Assembly (NCBI GenBank): GCA_934597585.1
Contig: CAKTSA010000040.1
Coordinates: 1-12,953 of the forward strand
Direction of reading: 5' to 3'
Source of the DNA: an uncultured Oscillospiraceae bacterium
GTDB taxonomy: Bacteria > Bacillota > Clostridia > Oscillospirales > Oscillospiraceae
DNA: 12,953 nt
A model generated the notes under the pieces. It did not search any database. It worked only from the letters and a program-made list of their open reading frames with translations, and had not been told where the DNA came from. Every line of letters starts with the position of its first letter. The first letter of the stretch is position 1. This document shows, piece by piece, positions 6,772-12,945 of the stretch. The position numbers and the translations under genes are program-made.

Positions 6772-7862
6772 AAAAGGGGGTCATAACCGCTGTTATTGGG
6801 GTCTATATCCTGGGTTTATGTACCGTTTTTGCATGGGCTGACCTGCCGGAAAATGTGACGGACGCCCTGCCGGACGACGCCCGCATGCTGCTGGATCAGC
6901 TGGAGGAGGACGGCACCGGCGGCAATACGCTCTCTGCCGGCGCCGCTAGACTGTGGGATAAGGCCTGGACGCTGCTGACGGCGGAGGTCCGGGGCAGTGT
7001 ACGGGTGATGGTGGTGCTGCTGGGAGCGGTGCTGCTGTACGGTGTGGCGGAGGGGAGCTTTCAGGCGGCGGGTCACCCGCTGATGGCCAACTTCACACCC
7101 CTGGCCTTTGTGCTGGTCATTACCATGACAGCGGCGGGGGATGTGCAGACCATGATGGGGGCCGGAACGGACACCATGGAGCAGCTGGACGTACTGGGCA
7201 AGGCGCTGCTGCCCACACTGGCGGCGGCGGTGGCAGCCAGCGGCGGCATCGTGTCGGCCTCGGCCCGGCAGGTGGCCACGGTGTTTTTCTCCAATCTGCT
7301 GCTGACGCTGATCCGAAACGTGCTGCTGCCGCTGGTATATTTCTATGTGGCGGCCTCCGCCGCCGGTGCCATGCTGCCGGGGGAGCCGCTGAAGCGCATC
7401 GCCGCCGGGATCAAGAAGGTGGTCACCTGGGCGCTGACGGGTTCGCTGGTGCTGTTCACCGGCTATCTGACGCTGACCGGTGCGGCGGCCACCTCGGCGG
7501 ACGCGATGGCACTGCAGATGACCCGGACGGTGATCTCCACGGCGGTGCCGGTGGTGGGCAATATTATCTCCCAGGCCAGCAGCAGCGTGCTGAGCGGTGC
7601 GGGACTGCTGAAAAATTCCCTGGGTGTGGCGGGGATGCTGGCGGTGCTGGCCACCTGTTTGACGCCGTTTCTGCGGATGGCGGTGCAGTACCTGCTGTAC
7701 AAGATCACGGCATTTCTGGCGGGCACCGCCGGAAACGGTGCCCTGGTGGAGCTGATCGACGCCCTAGGCGGTGCCTTCGGCCTGATGCTGGGCATGGTGG
7801 GCAGCTGCGCGCTGCTGCTGTTGATCTCTATCACTTCTTCTGTATCGGTGGTGATCCCATGA
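6768..7862 (+). CDS. spoIIIAE: Stage III sporulation protein AE, polytopic membrane component
   Basis: This 364-residue protein begins with a clear signal peptide: Lys-Lys, a hydrophobic core, and a probable cut after FAWA near residue 24. A short external region (about 25-80) follows, then several transmembrane helices to the C-terminus. This is the SpoIIIAE architecture (about 399 in B. subtilis), the largest membrane subunit of the channel. I assign GTG 6768 as start: it makes a GTGA overlap with spoIIIAD and places the signal peptide at the terminus. The frame is open further upstream to 6414, but that part lies over spoIIIAD and has no membrane character. The stop overlaps the spoIIIAF ATG (ATGA). 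Confidence 0.92.
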   Translation: MKKGVITAVIGVYILGLCTVFAWADLPENVTDALPDDARMLLDQLEEDGTGGNTLSAGAARLWDKAWTLLTAEVRGSVRVMVVLLGAVLLYGVAEGSFQAAGHPLMANFTPLAFVLVITMTAAGDVQTMMGAGTDTMEQLDVLGKALLPTLAAAVAASGGIVSASARQVATVFFSNLLLTLIRNVLLPLVYFYVAASAAGAMLPGEPLKRIAAGIKKVVTWALTGSLVLFTGYLTLTGAAATSADAMALQMTRTVISTAVPVVGNIISQASSSVLSGAGLLKNSLGVAGMLAVLATCLTPFLRMAVQYLLYKITAFLAGTAGNGALVELIDALGGAFGLMLGMVGSCALLLLISITSSVSVVIP

Positions 7863-8329
7863 GCTTTTTCCGGACATGGCTCTTCGGTATCGTGGCGGCG
7901 GCCATGGCGCTGTCTGTTCTGTATGCCCTGGTGCCAAAGGGGACGTTTCTGACGGTGGCAAAATGCACCGGGGGCCTGATCATGCTGTTGGTGGTGATCC
8001 GGCCGCTGCTGGCGCTGGACCTGGCGGGCCTGCACGTGGACTACCGGGAGTGGGAGCGCACCGTGCAGCAGCAGACCGACGATTACACCGCCGCCAATCA
8101 GCAGGAGATGGCGGCCATCATACAACAGGAGACCGCCGCATATATTTCAGAAAAAGCGGCGGCGCTGGGGCTTGCCTGCCACCCGGAGGTGGTGTGTCAG
8201 CTTCAGGACGGCGTGCCGTTTCCTGCAGAGGTGGCGATGGATATTCCAAAGGACGCGGCACTGGCGCGGCTCATCGCAGAGGATCTGGGCATAGATGAGG
8301 CCCACCAGCGCTGGCGGGAAACGGAGTGA
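7859..8329 (+). CDS. spoIIIAF: Stage III sporulation protein AF
   Basis: This 156-residue protein has two N-terminal transmembrane helices (about 6-26 and 35-52) followed by a Gln-rich, partly coiled-coil region (about 60-100) and a small C-terminal domain that would lie in the intermembrane space. Topology and position identify SpoIIIAF, whose soluble part has a ring-building fold. It is shorter than the B. subtilis protein (about 206), the loss being in the soluble domain. The start is the ATG of an ATGA overlap with spoIIIAE. Confidence 0.88.
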   Translation: MSFFRTWLFGIVAAAMALSVLYALVPKGTFLTVAKCTGGLIMLLVVIRPLLALDLAGLHVDYREWERTVQQQTDDYTAANQQEMAAIIQQETAAYISEKAAALGLACHPEVVCQLQDGVPFPAEVAMDIPKDAALARLIAEDLGIDEAHQRWRETE

Positions 8330-8334
8330 GGCAT

Positions 8335-8835
8335 ATGGCAAAGGAGAAGCTCATATCCTATGTAAAAAAGTACCGATACGTGGTGCTGGTGGCGCTGGTG
8401 GGCGTGGTGCTGATGCTGCTGCCCTCCGGCGGGAAGGAGCAGCAGGATACAGCGGAGCCGGTAAACGTGTCCGAGGCATATTCCCTGGCGGAGACGGAGC
8501 GGCGGATGGAGCAGATGCTGGGCCGTATCCGGGGTGTGGGCCAGGTGCAGGTGATGCTGACACTGAAAAGTGGTTCCGCTTTACAGTTGGCGGAGAACAG
8601 AAGCGACACCCTCCGGGACACGGAGGCCCGGCAGGAGCGGGACGTTGTGACACTGAACCGGGGCAGCGGCTATGAGGACGTGGTGGTGACGGAGCAGACC
8701 TATCCCGTCTATCAGGGCGCGGTGATCGTGTGCCAGGGGGCAGGCGACAGCGGCGTGCATCTGGCGGTGGTCCAGGCGGTGTCGGTGCTGACAGGGCTGG
8801 GCAGCGATAAGATCACGGTAGTGCAATGGAAATAA
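8335..8835 (+). CDS. spoIIIAG: Stage III sporulation protein AG, ring-forming channel subunit
   Basis: This 166-residue protein has one transmembrane helix (about 14-30) and a soluble intermembrane domain. The segment LAETERRMEQMLGRIRGVGQVQVMLTL and the C-terminal AVIVCQGAGD...AVSVLTGL fit the SpoIIIAG/YscJ-like ring-building domain, which forms a large ring in the intermembrane space. B. subtilis SpoIIIAG is longer (about 229), mainly through an insertion that builds a beta-barrel, so this version is compact. I prefer ATG 8335, with GGAG 8 bases upstream. A GTG at 8326 overlapping the spoIIIAF stop (GTGA) would add three residues and fits the operon's overlap habit, so the start is uncertain by 9 bases. 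Confidence 0.88.
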   Translation: MAKEKLISYVKKYRYVVLVALVGVVLMLLPSGGKEQQDTAEPVNVSEAYSLAETERRMEQMLGRIRGVGQVQVMLTLKSGSALQLAENRSDTLRDTEARQERDVVTLNRGSGYEDVVVTEQTYPVYQGAVIVCQGAGDSGVHLAVVQAVSVLTGLGSDKITVVQWK

Positions 8836-8865
8836 AAATAGAGCGGTAAGCAGGAGGGCAAGATC

Positions 8866-9420
8866 ATGAAGATGCAGTGGAAGAAGAACTGGAAGCGGCC
8901 GGCGGTGGTGCTGGCGGTGTTGGTGCTGGTGGGGGCGTCGGTGTATCTGAACTGGCGGTATGCCGGGAATGTGGCGGAGACCGACAAGATCCTGGGCCAG
9001 GCCACATTGGTCAACGAGAACGGCGAAGGTGTGACGGTGGCGGAGGACGCGGCGGCCGCCGGAGAGAACGACTATTTCGCCACGGCGCGGCTGAGCCGCC
9101 AGCAGGCCCGTGACAGCGCCATCAGCATGCTGCAGGAGGCGGAGATGGATGAAAACGCCACCGAGGATGTGTGCAACGAGGCCAGCCAGACCTTGCAGGT
9201 GCTGGCGGGCTACACCGTGGCGGAGTCCCAGATCGAGAATCTGGTGACAGCCAAGGGCTACGCCGACTGTGTGGTGTTCATGGGCGCGGATTCCTGCAGC
9301 GTGGTGGTGGCCAGCGGCGAGGAGGGCCTTGACGCCACCGACGTGGCCAAGATCAAGGACATTGTCATCAACGAGACCCAGTACACTCCGGGACAGATCA
9401 AGATCATGGAGGCGGACTGA
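8866..9420 (+). CDS. spoIIIAH: Stage III sporulation protein AH, channel subunit facing SpoIIQ
   Basis: This 184-residue protein has a basic N-terminus, one transmembrane helix (about 13-29), a linker, and a C-terminal domain (about 80-184) with the ARLSRQQARDSAISML helix and the YscJ-like fold typical of SpoIIIAH. In the mother-cell membrane it contacts the forespore protein SpoIIQ, or its clostridial counterpart, across the engulfment septum. B. subtilis SpoIIIAH has about 218 residues. The ATG at 8866 has AGGAGGG (8852-8858) 7 bases upstream. Unlike most of the operon it has its own 30-base spacer and a strong ribosome binding site, which suggests higher independent translation. It is the last gene of the operon. 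Confidence 0.92.
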   Translation: MKMQWKKNWKRPAVVLAVLVLVGASVYLNWRYAGNVAETDKILGQATLVNENGEGVTVAEDAAAAGENDYFATARLSRQQARDSAISMLQEAEMDENATEDVCNEASQTLQVLAGYTVAESQIENLVTAKGYADCVVFMGADSCSVVVASGEEGLDATDVAKIKDIVINETQYTPGQIKIMEAD

Positions 9421-9423
9421 GAA

Positions 9424-9526
9424 GCACCCTGCGGGTGCAGAGAAGAGAGAAAAGTGAAAAGAGAAAAACTGAGGTATGCCGCCGCGGGCGGCATGATAGA
9501 ATAGTTCGCCGCCTTCGGGCGGCGAA
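9424..9526. repeat. Cluster of three GC-rich hairpins, possible dispersed intergenic repeat
   Basis: Three perfect hairpins lie in the spoIIIAH-yqhY gap: 9424-9429/9433-9438 (6 bp), 9476-9483/9487-9494 (8 bp) and 9505-9513/9518-9526 (9 bp, closed by a TTCG tetraloop). Between the first and second is a tract that is purine-only except T9455 (9439-9468). None is followed by a good T-run, so they are not standard terminators, though they may protect the spoIIIA 3' end. The layout resembles REP-type or other dispersed elements of related gut Firmicutes; copy number cannot be judged from one window. Confidence 0.6.
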
Positions 9527-9566
9527 TTCTGCGAAGCAATTTTACCGTTCCCGCCGCAAATTATGG

Positions 9567-9595
9567 TTGTAATTTTCGGTGGGAGATGGTATACT
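9567..9595 (+). promoter_or_regulatory. SigA-type promoter of the yqhY-nusB-xseAB-ispA operon
   Basis: TTGTAA at 9567-9572 (4/6) and TATACT at 9590-9595 (5/6) are spaced by exactly 17 bp, and a TGG extended-10 element (9587-9589) adjoins the -10 box. The predicted start near 9602 gives a leader of about 36 nt. Confidence 0.75.
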
Positions 9596-9637
9596 GAATT
9601 TTACGAATGAGTTTTATTGCAAGGAGATAGAAATACT

Positions 9638-9997
9638 ATGCCTGAAAATAAAGAGTATATGACCCACCAGGAGGAGCTGGGGACCATCCAGATCTCTGAG
9701 GAGGTAGTGGCCTCCATCGCGTCCTCTGCTGTGCTGGAGGTGCCGGATGTGACGGGCCTGATGGGCGCCAATGTGTCGGATTTCATGGGCGGCAAGAAGA
9801 TGACGGCCAAGGGGATCCGGGTGGAGATGGACGGCGATGCCATCATGGTGTACGTGTTCATTACCGTGCGCTACGGCTGCACCATCGGCGAGGTGGCCAA
9901 GAAGGCCCAGAACGCCGTGTACCAGGCGCTGGAGAGCACCACAGGCTATCCCGTATCCGCCGTGAACGTCCACGTGGGCGGCATCAGCTTCAACTAA
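9638..9997 (+). CDS. yqhY: Asp23/Gls24 family protein, YqhY-like
   Basis: This 119-residue cytoplasmic protein belongs to the Asp23/Gls24 (DUF322) family. Visible signs are the GTIQISEEVVASIA start, a GV/MGANVSDFMGGKK-like centre, and the final VNVHVGGISF, which matches the family's VNVxVxGI strand. Family members help envelope stress tolerance; in B. subtilis YqhY is linked to control of acetyl-CoA carboxylase and fatty-acid synthesis and is encoded beside accBC and nusB. Here nusB follows directly but accBC is missing. The ATG at 9638 has AAGGAGAT (9621-9628) 9 bases upstream; an in-frame TTG at 9617 would precede that site. The precise molecular activity is unknown for this family. Confidence 0.88.
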   Translation: MPENKEYMTHQEELGTIQISEEVVASIASSAVLEVPDVTGLMGANVSDFMGGKKMTAKGIRVEMDGDAIMVYVFITVRYGCTIGEVAKKAQNAVYQALESTTGYPVSAVNVHVGGISFN

Positions 9998-10021
9998 ACG
10001 AAGAAAAAGAGAGAGAAGAGT

Positions 10022-10471
10022 ATGACACGCAATACTGCCCGCGAGATCGCCATGCACCTGGTGTTTGAACTGAGCTTTACGGAGCTTCCCATCCGGGAAT
10101 TTCTGGACCAGTACCTGTCGGAGGAGAAATTTGCCGAACTGGCGACGGAGTACGAACTGTATGCCAAGTACCCCAACGTCAGACAGGAGGGGTATATCCG
10201 TCGGCTGGTCTCCGGCGTGGCGGAGCACGCCGCCGAGCTGGATACCTACATCGAGAAGTACGCCCAGGGCTGGCGCTTCGAGCGTATCTCCCTGGTGGCC
10301 TCGGCCATTATGCGCCTGGCCATGTATGAGATCATGTACATGCCGGATATTCCTCACGGCGTTGCCATCAACGAAGCGGTGGAGCTGACCCGCAAGTATG
10401 ACGAGCCGGAGACAGCCAAATTCGTCAACGGCATTCTGGGCAGCTTCCTGCGGCAGGAAGTCAAGGAGTAA
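10022..10471 (+). CDS. nusB: Transcription antitermination protein NusB
   Basis: This 149-residue all-helical RNA-binding protein pairs with NusE (ribosomal protein S10) on boxA to keep RNA polymerase processive through rRNA operons. The N-terminal TRNTAREIAMHLVFELSF matches the NusB helix 1 (R..AR..A...L). The C-terminal HGVAINEAVELTRKYDEPE..KFVNGILGSF is the family hallmark. Length is usual for NusB. The ATG at 10022 follows yqhY by 24 bases, with a weak purine-rich ribosome binding site (AGAGAAGAG) only a base away. A hairpin lies right after the stop. Confidence 0.95.
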   Translation: MTRNTAREIAMHLVFELSFTELPIREFLDQYLSEEKFAELATEYELYAKYPNVRQEGYIRRLVSGVAEHAAELDTYIEKYAQGWRFERISLVASAIMRLAMYEIMYMPDIPHGVAINEAVELTRKYDEPETAKFVNGILGSFLRQEVKE

Positions 10472-10475
10472 ACAC

Positions 10476-10502
10476 AAGGGCAGGGCAGAGGCCCTGCCCT
10501 TT
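10476..10502 (+). terminator. Hairpin after nusB with weak T-tail: partial terminator or attenuator
   Basis: A perfect 11-bp stem (10476-10486 with 10491-10501), GC-rich, with a 4-base loop starts 5 bases after the nusB stop. The tail is short (T10502, then CTC), so readthrough into xseA is likely. The xseA ribosome binding site starts 6 bases downstream. It may lower xseA-xseB-ispA expression relative to nusB. Confidence 0.55.
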
Positions 10503-10517
10503 CTCATAGGAGAACTT

Positions 10518-11732
10518 ATGGAGCAGCGCATTTTCAGCGTGACAGAGGTCAACCAATATATCAAGCAGATCATGGACAGCGTGCCGCTGCTCAATGAACT
10601 GCTGATCCGGGGTGAGCTGTCCAACTATAAAATTTATCCCTCCGGCCACCACTACTTCACCCTGAAGGACGGCGAGAGCGCCATCCGCTGCGTCATGTTC
10701 CGGGGCAGCGCGGGGCGGCTGCGGTTCCGGCCGGAGAGCGGCATGCAGGTCATCGCCGGGGGACGCATCAGCGTCTATCCCCGGGACGGCGCATATCAGC
10801 TGTACTGTACGTCTCTGTCGGCGGACGGCATCGGCGATCTGTATGTGGCTTTTGAGCAGCTGAAGGACAAGCTGAACCGGGAGGGGCTCTTCGACCCCGC
10901 CCACAAGAAGCCGCTGCCGCCCTATCCCCGGCGGATCGCCATCATCACCTCGTCAGCCGGGGCGGCGGTACATGATATGATCCGTATCCTGCGGCGACGC
11001 TATCCCATCGCCAAGGTGATGCTTTTGCCGGTGCGGGTGCAGGGGGTAGAGGCTCCGCCGGAGATCGTGGGCGCCATCCGCTACGCCAACCGCTGGCAGC
11101 TGGCGGACGTGCTGATCGTGGGCCGGGGCGGCGGCTCTATTGAGGATCTGTGGGCCTTCAACGACGAGCGGGTGGCCCGGGCTATCTACGCCTCGGAGAT
11201 CCCGGTGATCTCCGCCGTGGGGCACGAGCCGGATGTGACAATCTCCGATTTCGTGGCGGACCGCCGGGCGTCCACGCCCTCCAACGCGGCGGAGATTGCC
11301 GTGCCGGATCAGGCGGAGCTCATAAAGCAGCTGGACAGCGCAGGCCGGGCTATGGCCCAGGGGGCGCTGAGTACCCTGGAAAGGGCGGACGCCCAGCTGA
11401 AGGCACTGGCGGCCAAGCGGGTGATGACCGATCCTATGGCCTTTGTGGACGACCGGCGGATGCAGCTGGACAGCGTGCAGCAGCGATTGGGGCTGACAGC
11501 CCACCGGCAGCTGAGTGTCCGGCAGCAAAAATTTGCCGCGCTGGCGGCGTCTCTGGACGCACTCAGCCCACTGAAGGTGCTGGGCCGGGGCTACGCCATG
11601 GCCCAGGCTGCAGACGGCACGGTGCTGCGGACAAGCCGACAGGTGAAGGAAGGCGACAGGATACACGTGCAGCTGGGGCAGGGCGCGCTGGACTGCACCA
11701 TTGACCGTACCATTGATGGTAAGGAGGACTGA
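10518..11732 (+). CDS. xseA: Exodeoxyribonuclease VII large subunit
   Basis: This 404-residue catalytic subunit of exonuclease VII degrades single-stranded DNA from both ends together with XseB. It has an N-terminal OB-fold (about 1-100, beginning with FSVTEVNQYIK, the family start) and the catalytic domain motifs GRGGGSIEDLWAFNDE (202-217) and VGHEPDVTISDFVADRRASTPSNAAE (234-259). A long helical stalk (about 260-350) for XseB binding and the terminal VLGRGYAM segment complete the fold. Within the GHE motif the common Thr is replaced by Pro238. The ATG at 10518 has AGGAG 5 bases upstream. The frame is open back to 10398, but that part overlaps nusB in another frame. The end of the gene contains the xseB ribosome binding site. 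Confidence 0.96.
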   Translation: MEQRIFSVTEVNQYIKQIMDSVPLLNELLIRGELSNYKIYPSGHHYFTLKDGESAIRCVMFRGSAGRLRFRPESGMQVIAGGRISVYPRDGAYQLYCTSLSADGIGDLYVAFEQLKDKLNREGLFDPAHKKPLPPYPRRIAIITSSAGAAVHDMIRILRRRYPIAKVMLLPVRVQGVEAPPEIVGAIRYANRWQLADVLIVGRGGGSIEDLWAFNDERVARAIYASEIPVISAVGHEPDVTISDFVADRRASTPSNAAEIAVPDQAELIKQLDSAGRAMAQGALSTLERADAQLKALAAKRVMTDPMAFVDDRRMQLDSVQQRLGLTAHRQLSVRQQKFAALAASLDALSPLKVLGRGYAMAQAADGTVLRTSRQVKEGDRIHVQLGQGALDCTIDRTIDGKED

Positions 11733-11735
11733 CGT

Positions 11736-11966
11736 ATGGCGGCGAAAAAAACTTTTGAGGATAATATGGCACGTTTGGAGGAGATCGTGGGCAAACTGGA
11801 AAAGGGCGATGCCCCGCTCAGCGATTCTCTGAAGCTGTTTGAGGAGGGCACGAAGCTGATCGGCCAGTGCCGGACAGAACTGGACAAGGCGGAGCAGCAG
11901 GTGGTCAAGCTGATGAAGGGCCCCGACGGCGCTCCTGTCGAGAGTGATTTTTTAAGCGAGGAATAA
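11736..11966 (+). CDS. xseB: Exodeoxyribonuclease VII small subunit
   Basis: This 76-residue helical protein has the XseB signature: FEDNMARLEEIVGKLEKGDAPLSDSLKLFEEGTKL, a two-helix hairpin that wraps the XseA stalk. It then has a charged helix and a short acidic tail. Size is normal (60-85). AAGGAGG at 11721-11727, inside the last xseA codons, lies 8 bases before the ATG, and the genes are 3 bases apart. The subunits are therefore probably made in step, as expected for a complex with several XseB per XseA. Confidence 0.95.
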   Translation: MAAKKTFEDNMARLEEIVGKLEKGDAPLSDSLKLFEEGTKLIGQCRTELDKAEQQVVKLMKGPDGAPVESDFLSEE

Positions 11967-11967
11967 T

Positions 11968-12837
11968 ATGGATTACGAAGCGAGATATCAGGAATACCAG
12001 CAGGCCATCGAGAAGTATCTGAACGGCCTGTTTACCGGGAAAGTGGCCTACGGCAGGCTATATGAGGCCATGCGGTACGCCATTCTGGGCGGCGGCAAGC
12101 GCATCCGCCCGGTGCTGACGCTGGAGTTCGCCCGGCTGGGCGGCATCGATTGGCATCTGGCGTTGCCCTTTGCCTGTGCGCTGGAGCTGGTGCATAATTA
12201 CAGTCTCATCCACGACGATCTGCCCTGCATGGATGATGACGATCTGCGGCGGGGCAAGCCCACCTGCCACAAGGCCTATGGCGAGACGCTGGCCATTCTG
12301 GCGGGTGACGCCCTGCAGCCGGAGGCATTCCGGCTGATTTTGGAGGCGCCTATGCTGCCCGCTGATACGAAGCTGGAGGCACTGCGGGTGCTGGTCCGCG
12401 CCTGCGGCGCCGACGGCATGGTGGGCGGCCAGGTGCTGGACACCGTGTACAATGTGGACACCGCCGAGGGCCTTTCTCAGCTGAACCGGCTGAAGACCGG
12501 TGTGATGATCTCCGGCGCGGCGGAGTTGGGCTGCGTGGCGGCCAAGATGAACCAGGGGATGCGCTCCCAGGCGCTGGCCTACGCCGACGGCATCGGCCGG
12601 GCCTTCCAGATCCGGGACGACATGCTGGATGTGGTGGGTGACGCCGCCGTGTTCGGCAAGCCCATCGGCTCCGACAAGGAGGAGGGCAAGGTCACGTTCG
12701 TGGACGTGCTGGGCCTGGACGGCTGCGCCGAAGAGGTGGCGCGCTGCACCGAGCAGGCCAAGGCCGCCGTGGCCAACTGGTCGGATCACATGTTCCTGTG
12801 GGAGCTGGCCGACCGGATGGTGGGCCGGAACAAGTAA
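11968..12837 (+). CDS. ispA: Farnesyl/geranyl diphosphate synthase (short-chain polyprenyl synthetase)
   Basis: This 289-residue trans-prenyltransferase condenses isopentenyl diphosphate with dimethylallyl or geranyl diphosphate, supplying farnesyl diphosphate for undecaprenyl lipid carriers and quinones. GGGKRIRP (41-48) binds IPP. The first aspartate-rich motif is D83-D84...D89 (DDLPCMDDDD, the bacterial FPPS form with four residues between), and the second is DDMLD (217-221). The residues before the first motif (LVHNYSLIHDD) include Tyr78 and Ser79, the usual chain-length-limiting position for short products. The ATG at 11968 follows xseB by one base, with GAGGA 5 bases upstream. Gene order xseA-xseB-ispA is common in Firmicutes. 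FPP is the likely product; GGPP cannot be ruled out. Confidence 0.93.
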   Translation: MDYEARYQEYQQAIEKYLNGLFTGKVAYGRLYEAMRYAILGGGKRIRPVLTLEFARLGGIDWHLALPFACALELVHNYSLIHDDLPCMDDDDLRRGKPTCHKAYGETLAILAGDALQPEAFRLILEAPMLPADTKLEALRVLVRACGADGMVGGQVLDTVYNVDTAEGLSQLNRLKTGVMISGAAELGCVAAKMNQGMRSQALAYADGIGRAFQIRDDMLDVVGDAAVFGKPIGSDKEEGKVTFVDVLGLDGCAEEVARCTEQAKAAVANWSDHMFLWELADRMVGRNK

Positions 12838-12851
12838 ACAGAAAACGAGAA

Positions 12852-12879
12852 AAGGACAGGCGCGAAAGCGTCTGTCCTT
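12852..12879 (+). terminator. Hairpin after ispA with GAAA tetraloop, weak terminator
   Basis: A 12-bp stem (12852-12863 with 12868-12879, one G-U) closed by a GAAA tetraloop starts 14 bases after the ispA stop. The following bases are mixed (CAGTCTGTC), without a T-run, so termination is probably incomplete. It may serve as a 3'-end stabiliser. Confidence 0.5.
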
Positions 12880-12900
12880 CAGTCTGTCAAAAAACTACCC

Positions 12901-12943
12901 AAACGCCCCTGTTTCTGCTATAATAGAAGAAACGGGGGTGTTT
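12901..12943. repeat. Inverted repeat with 16-bp arms around the -10 box and ribosome binding site of the last gene
   Basis: Arms 12901-12916 and 12928-12943 match at 14 of 16 positions as DNA, and at all 16 as RNA because both mismatches become G-U pairs. The 11-base centre holds most of the TATAAT box. The right arm contains the GGGGGTG ribosome binding site of the gene at 12946. It could be a repressor operator, or an RNA fold that masks the site only in transcripts coming from upstream. Confidence 0.6.
12916..12924 (+). promoter_or_regulatory. Extended -10 promoter for the gene starting at 12946
   Basis: A perfect TATAAT (12919-12924) is preceded by TGC (12916-12918), an extended -10 element. 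No good -35 box is found 17-18 bp upstream (TACCCA at 12896-12901 is poor). The predicted start near 12931 gives a leader of only about 15 nt that still includes the GGGGGTG ribosome binding site. Confidence 0.7.
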
Positions 12944-12945
12944 AC

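Noticed and set aside
10398..10517. 40-residue upstream extension of xseA into nusB
   Set aside because: It is out of frame with nusB and has no family similarity. MEQRIFSVTEVN at 10518 is the normal XseA beginning.
11968..12837. Minus-strand frames opposite ispA (12058-12789 and others)
   Set aside because: They are codon-bias shadows of ispA without ribosome binding sites or motifs.
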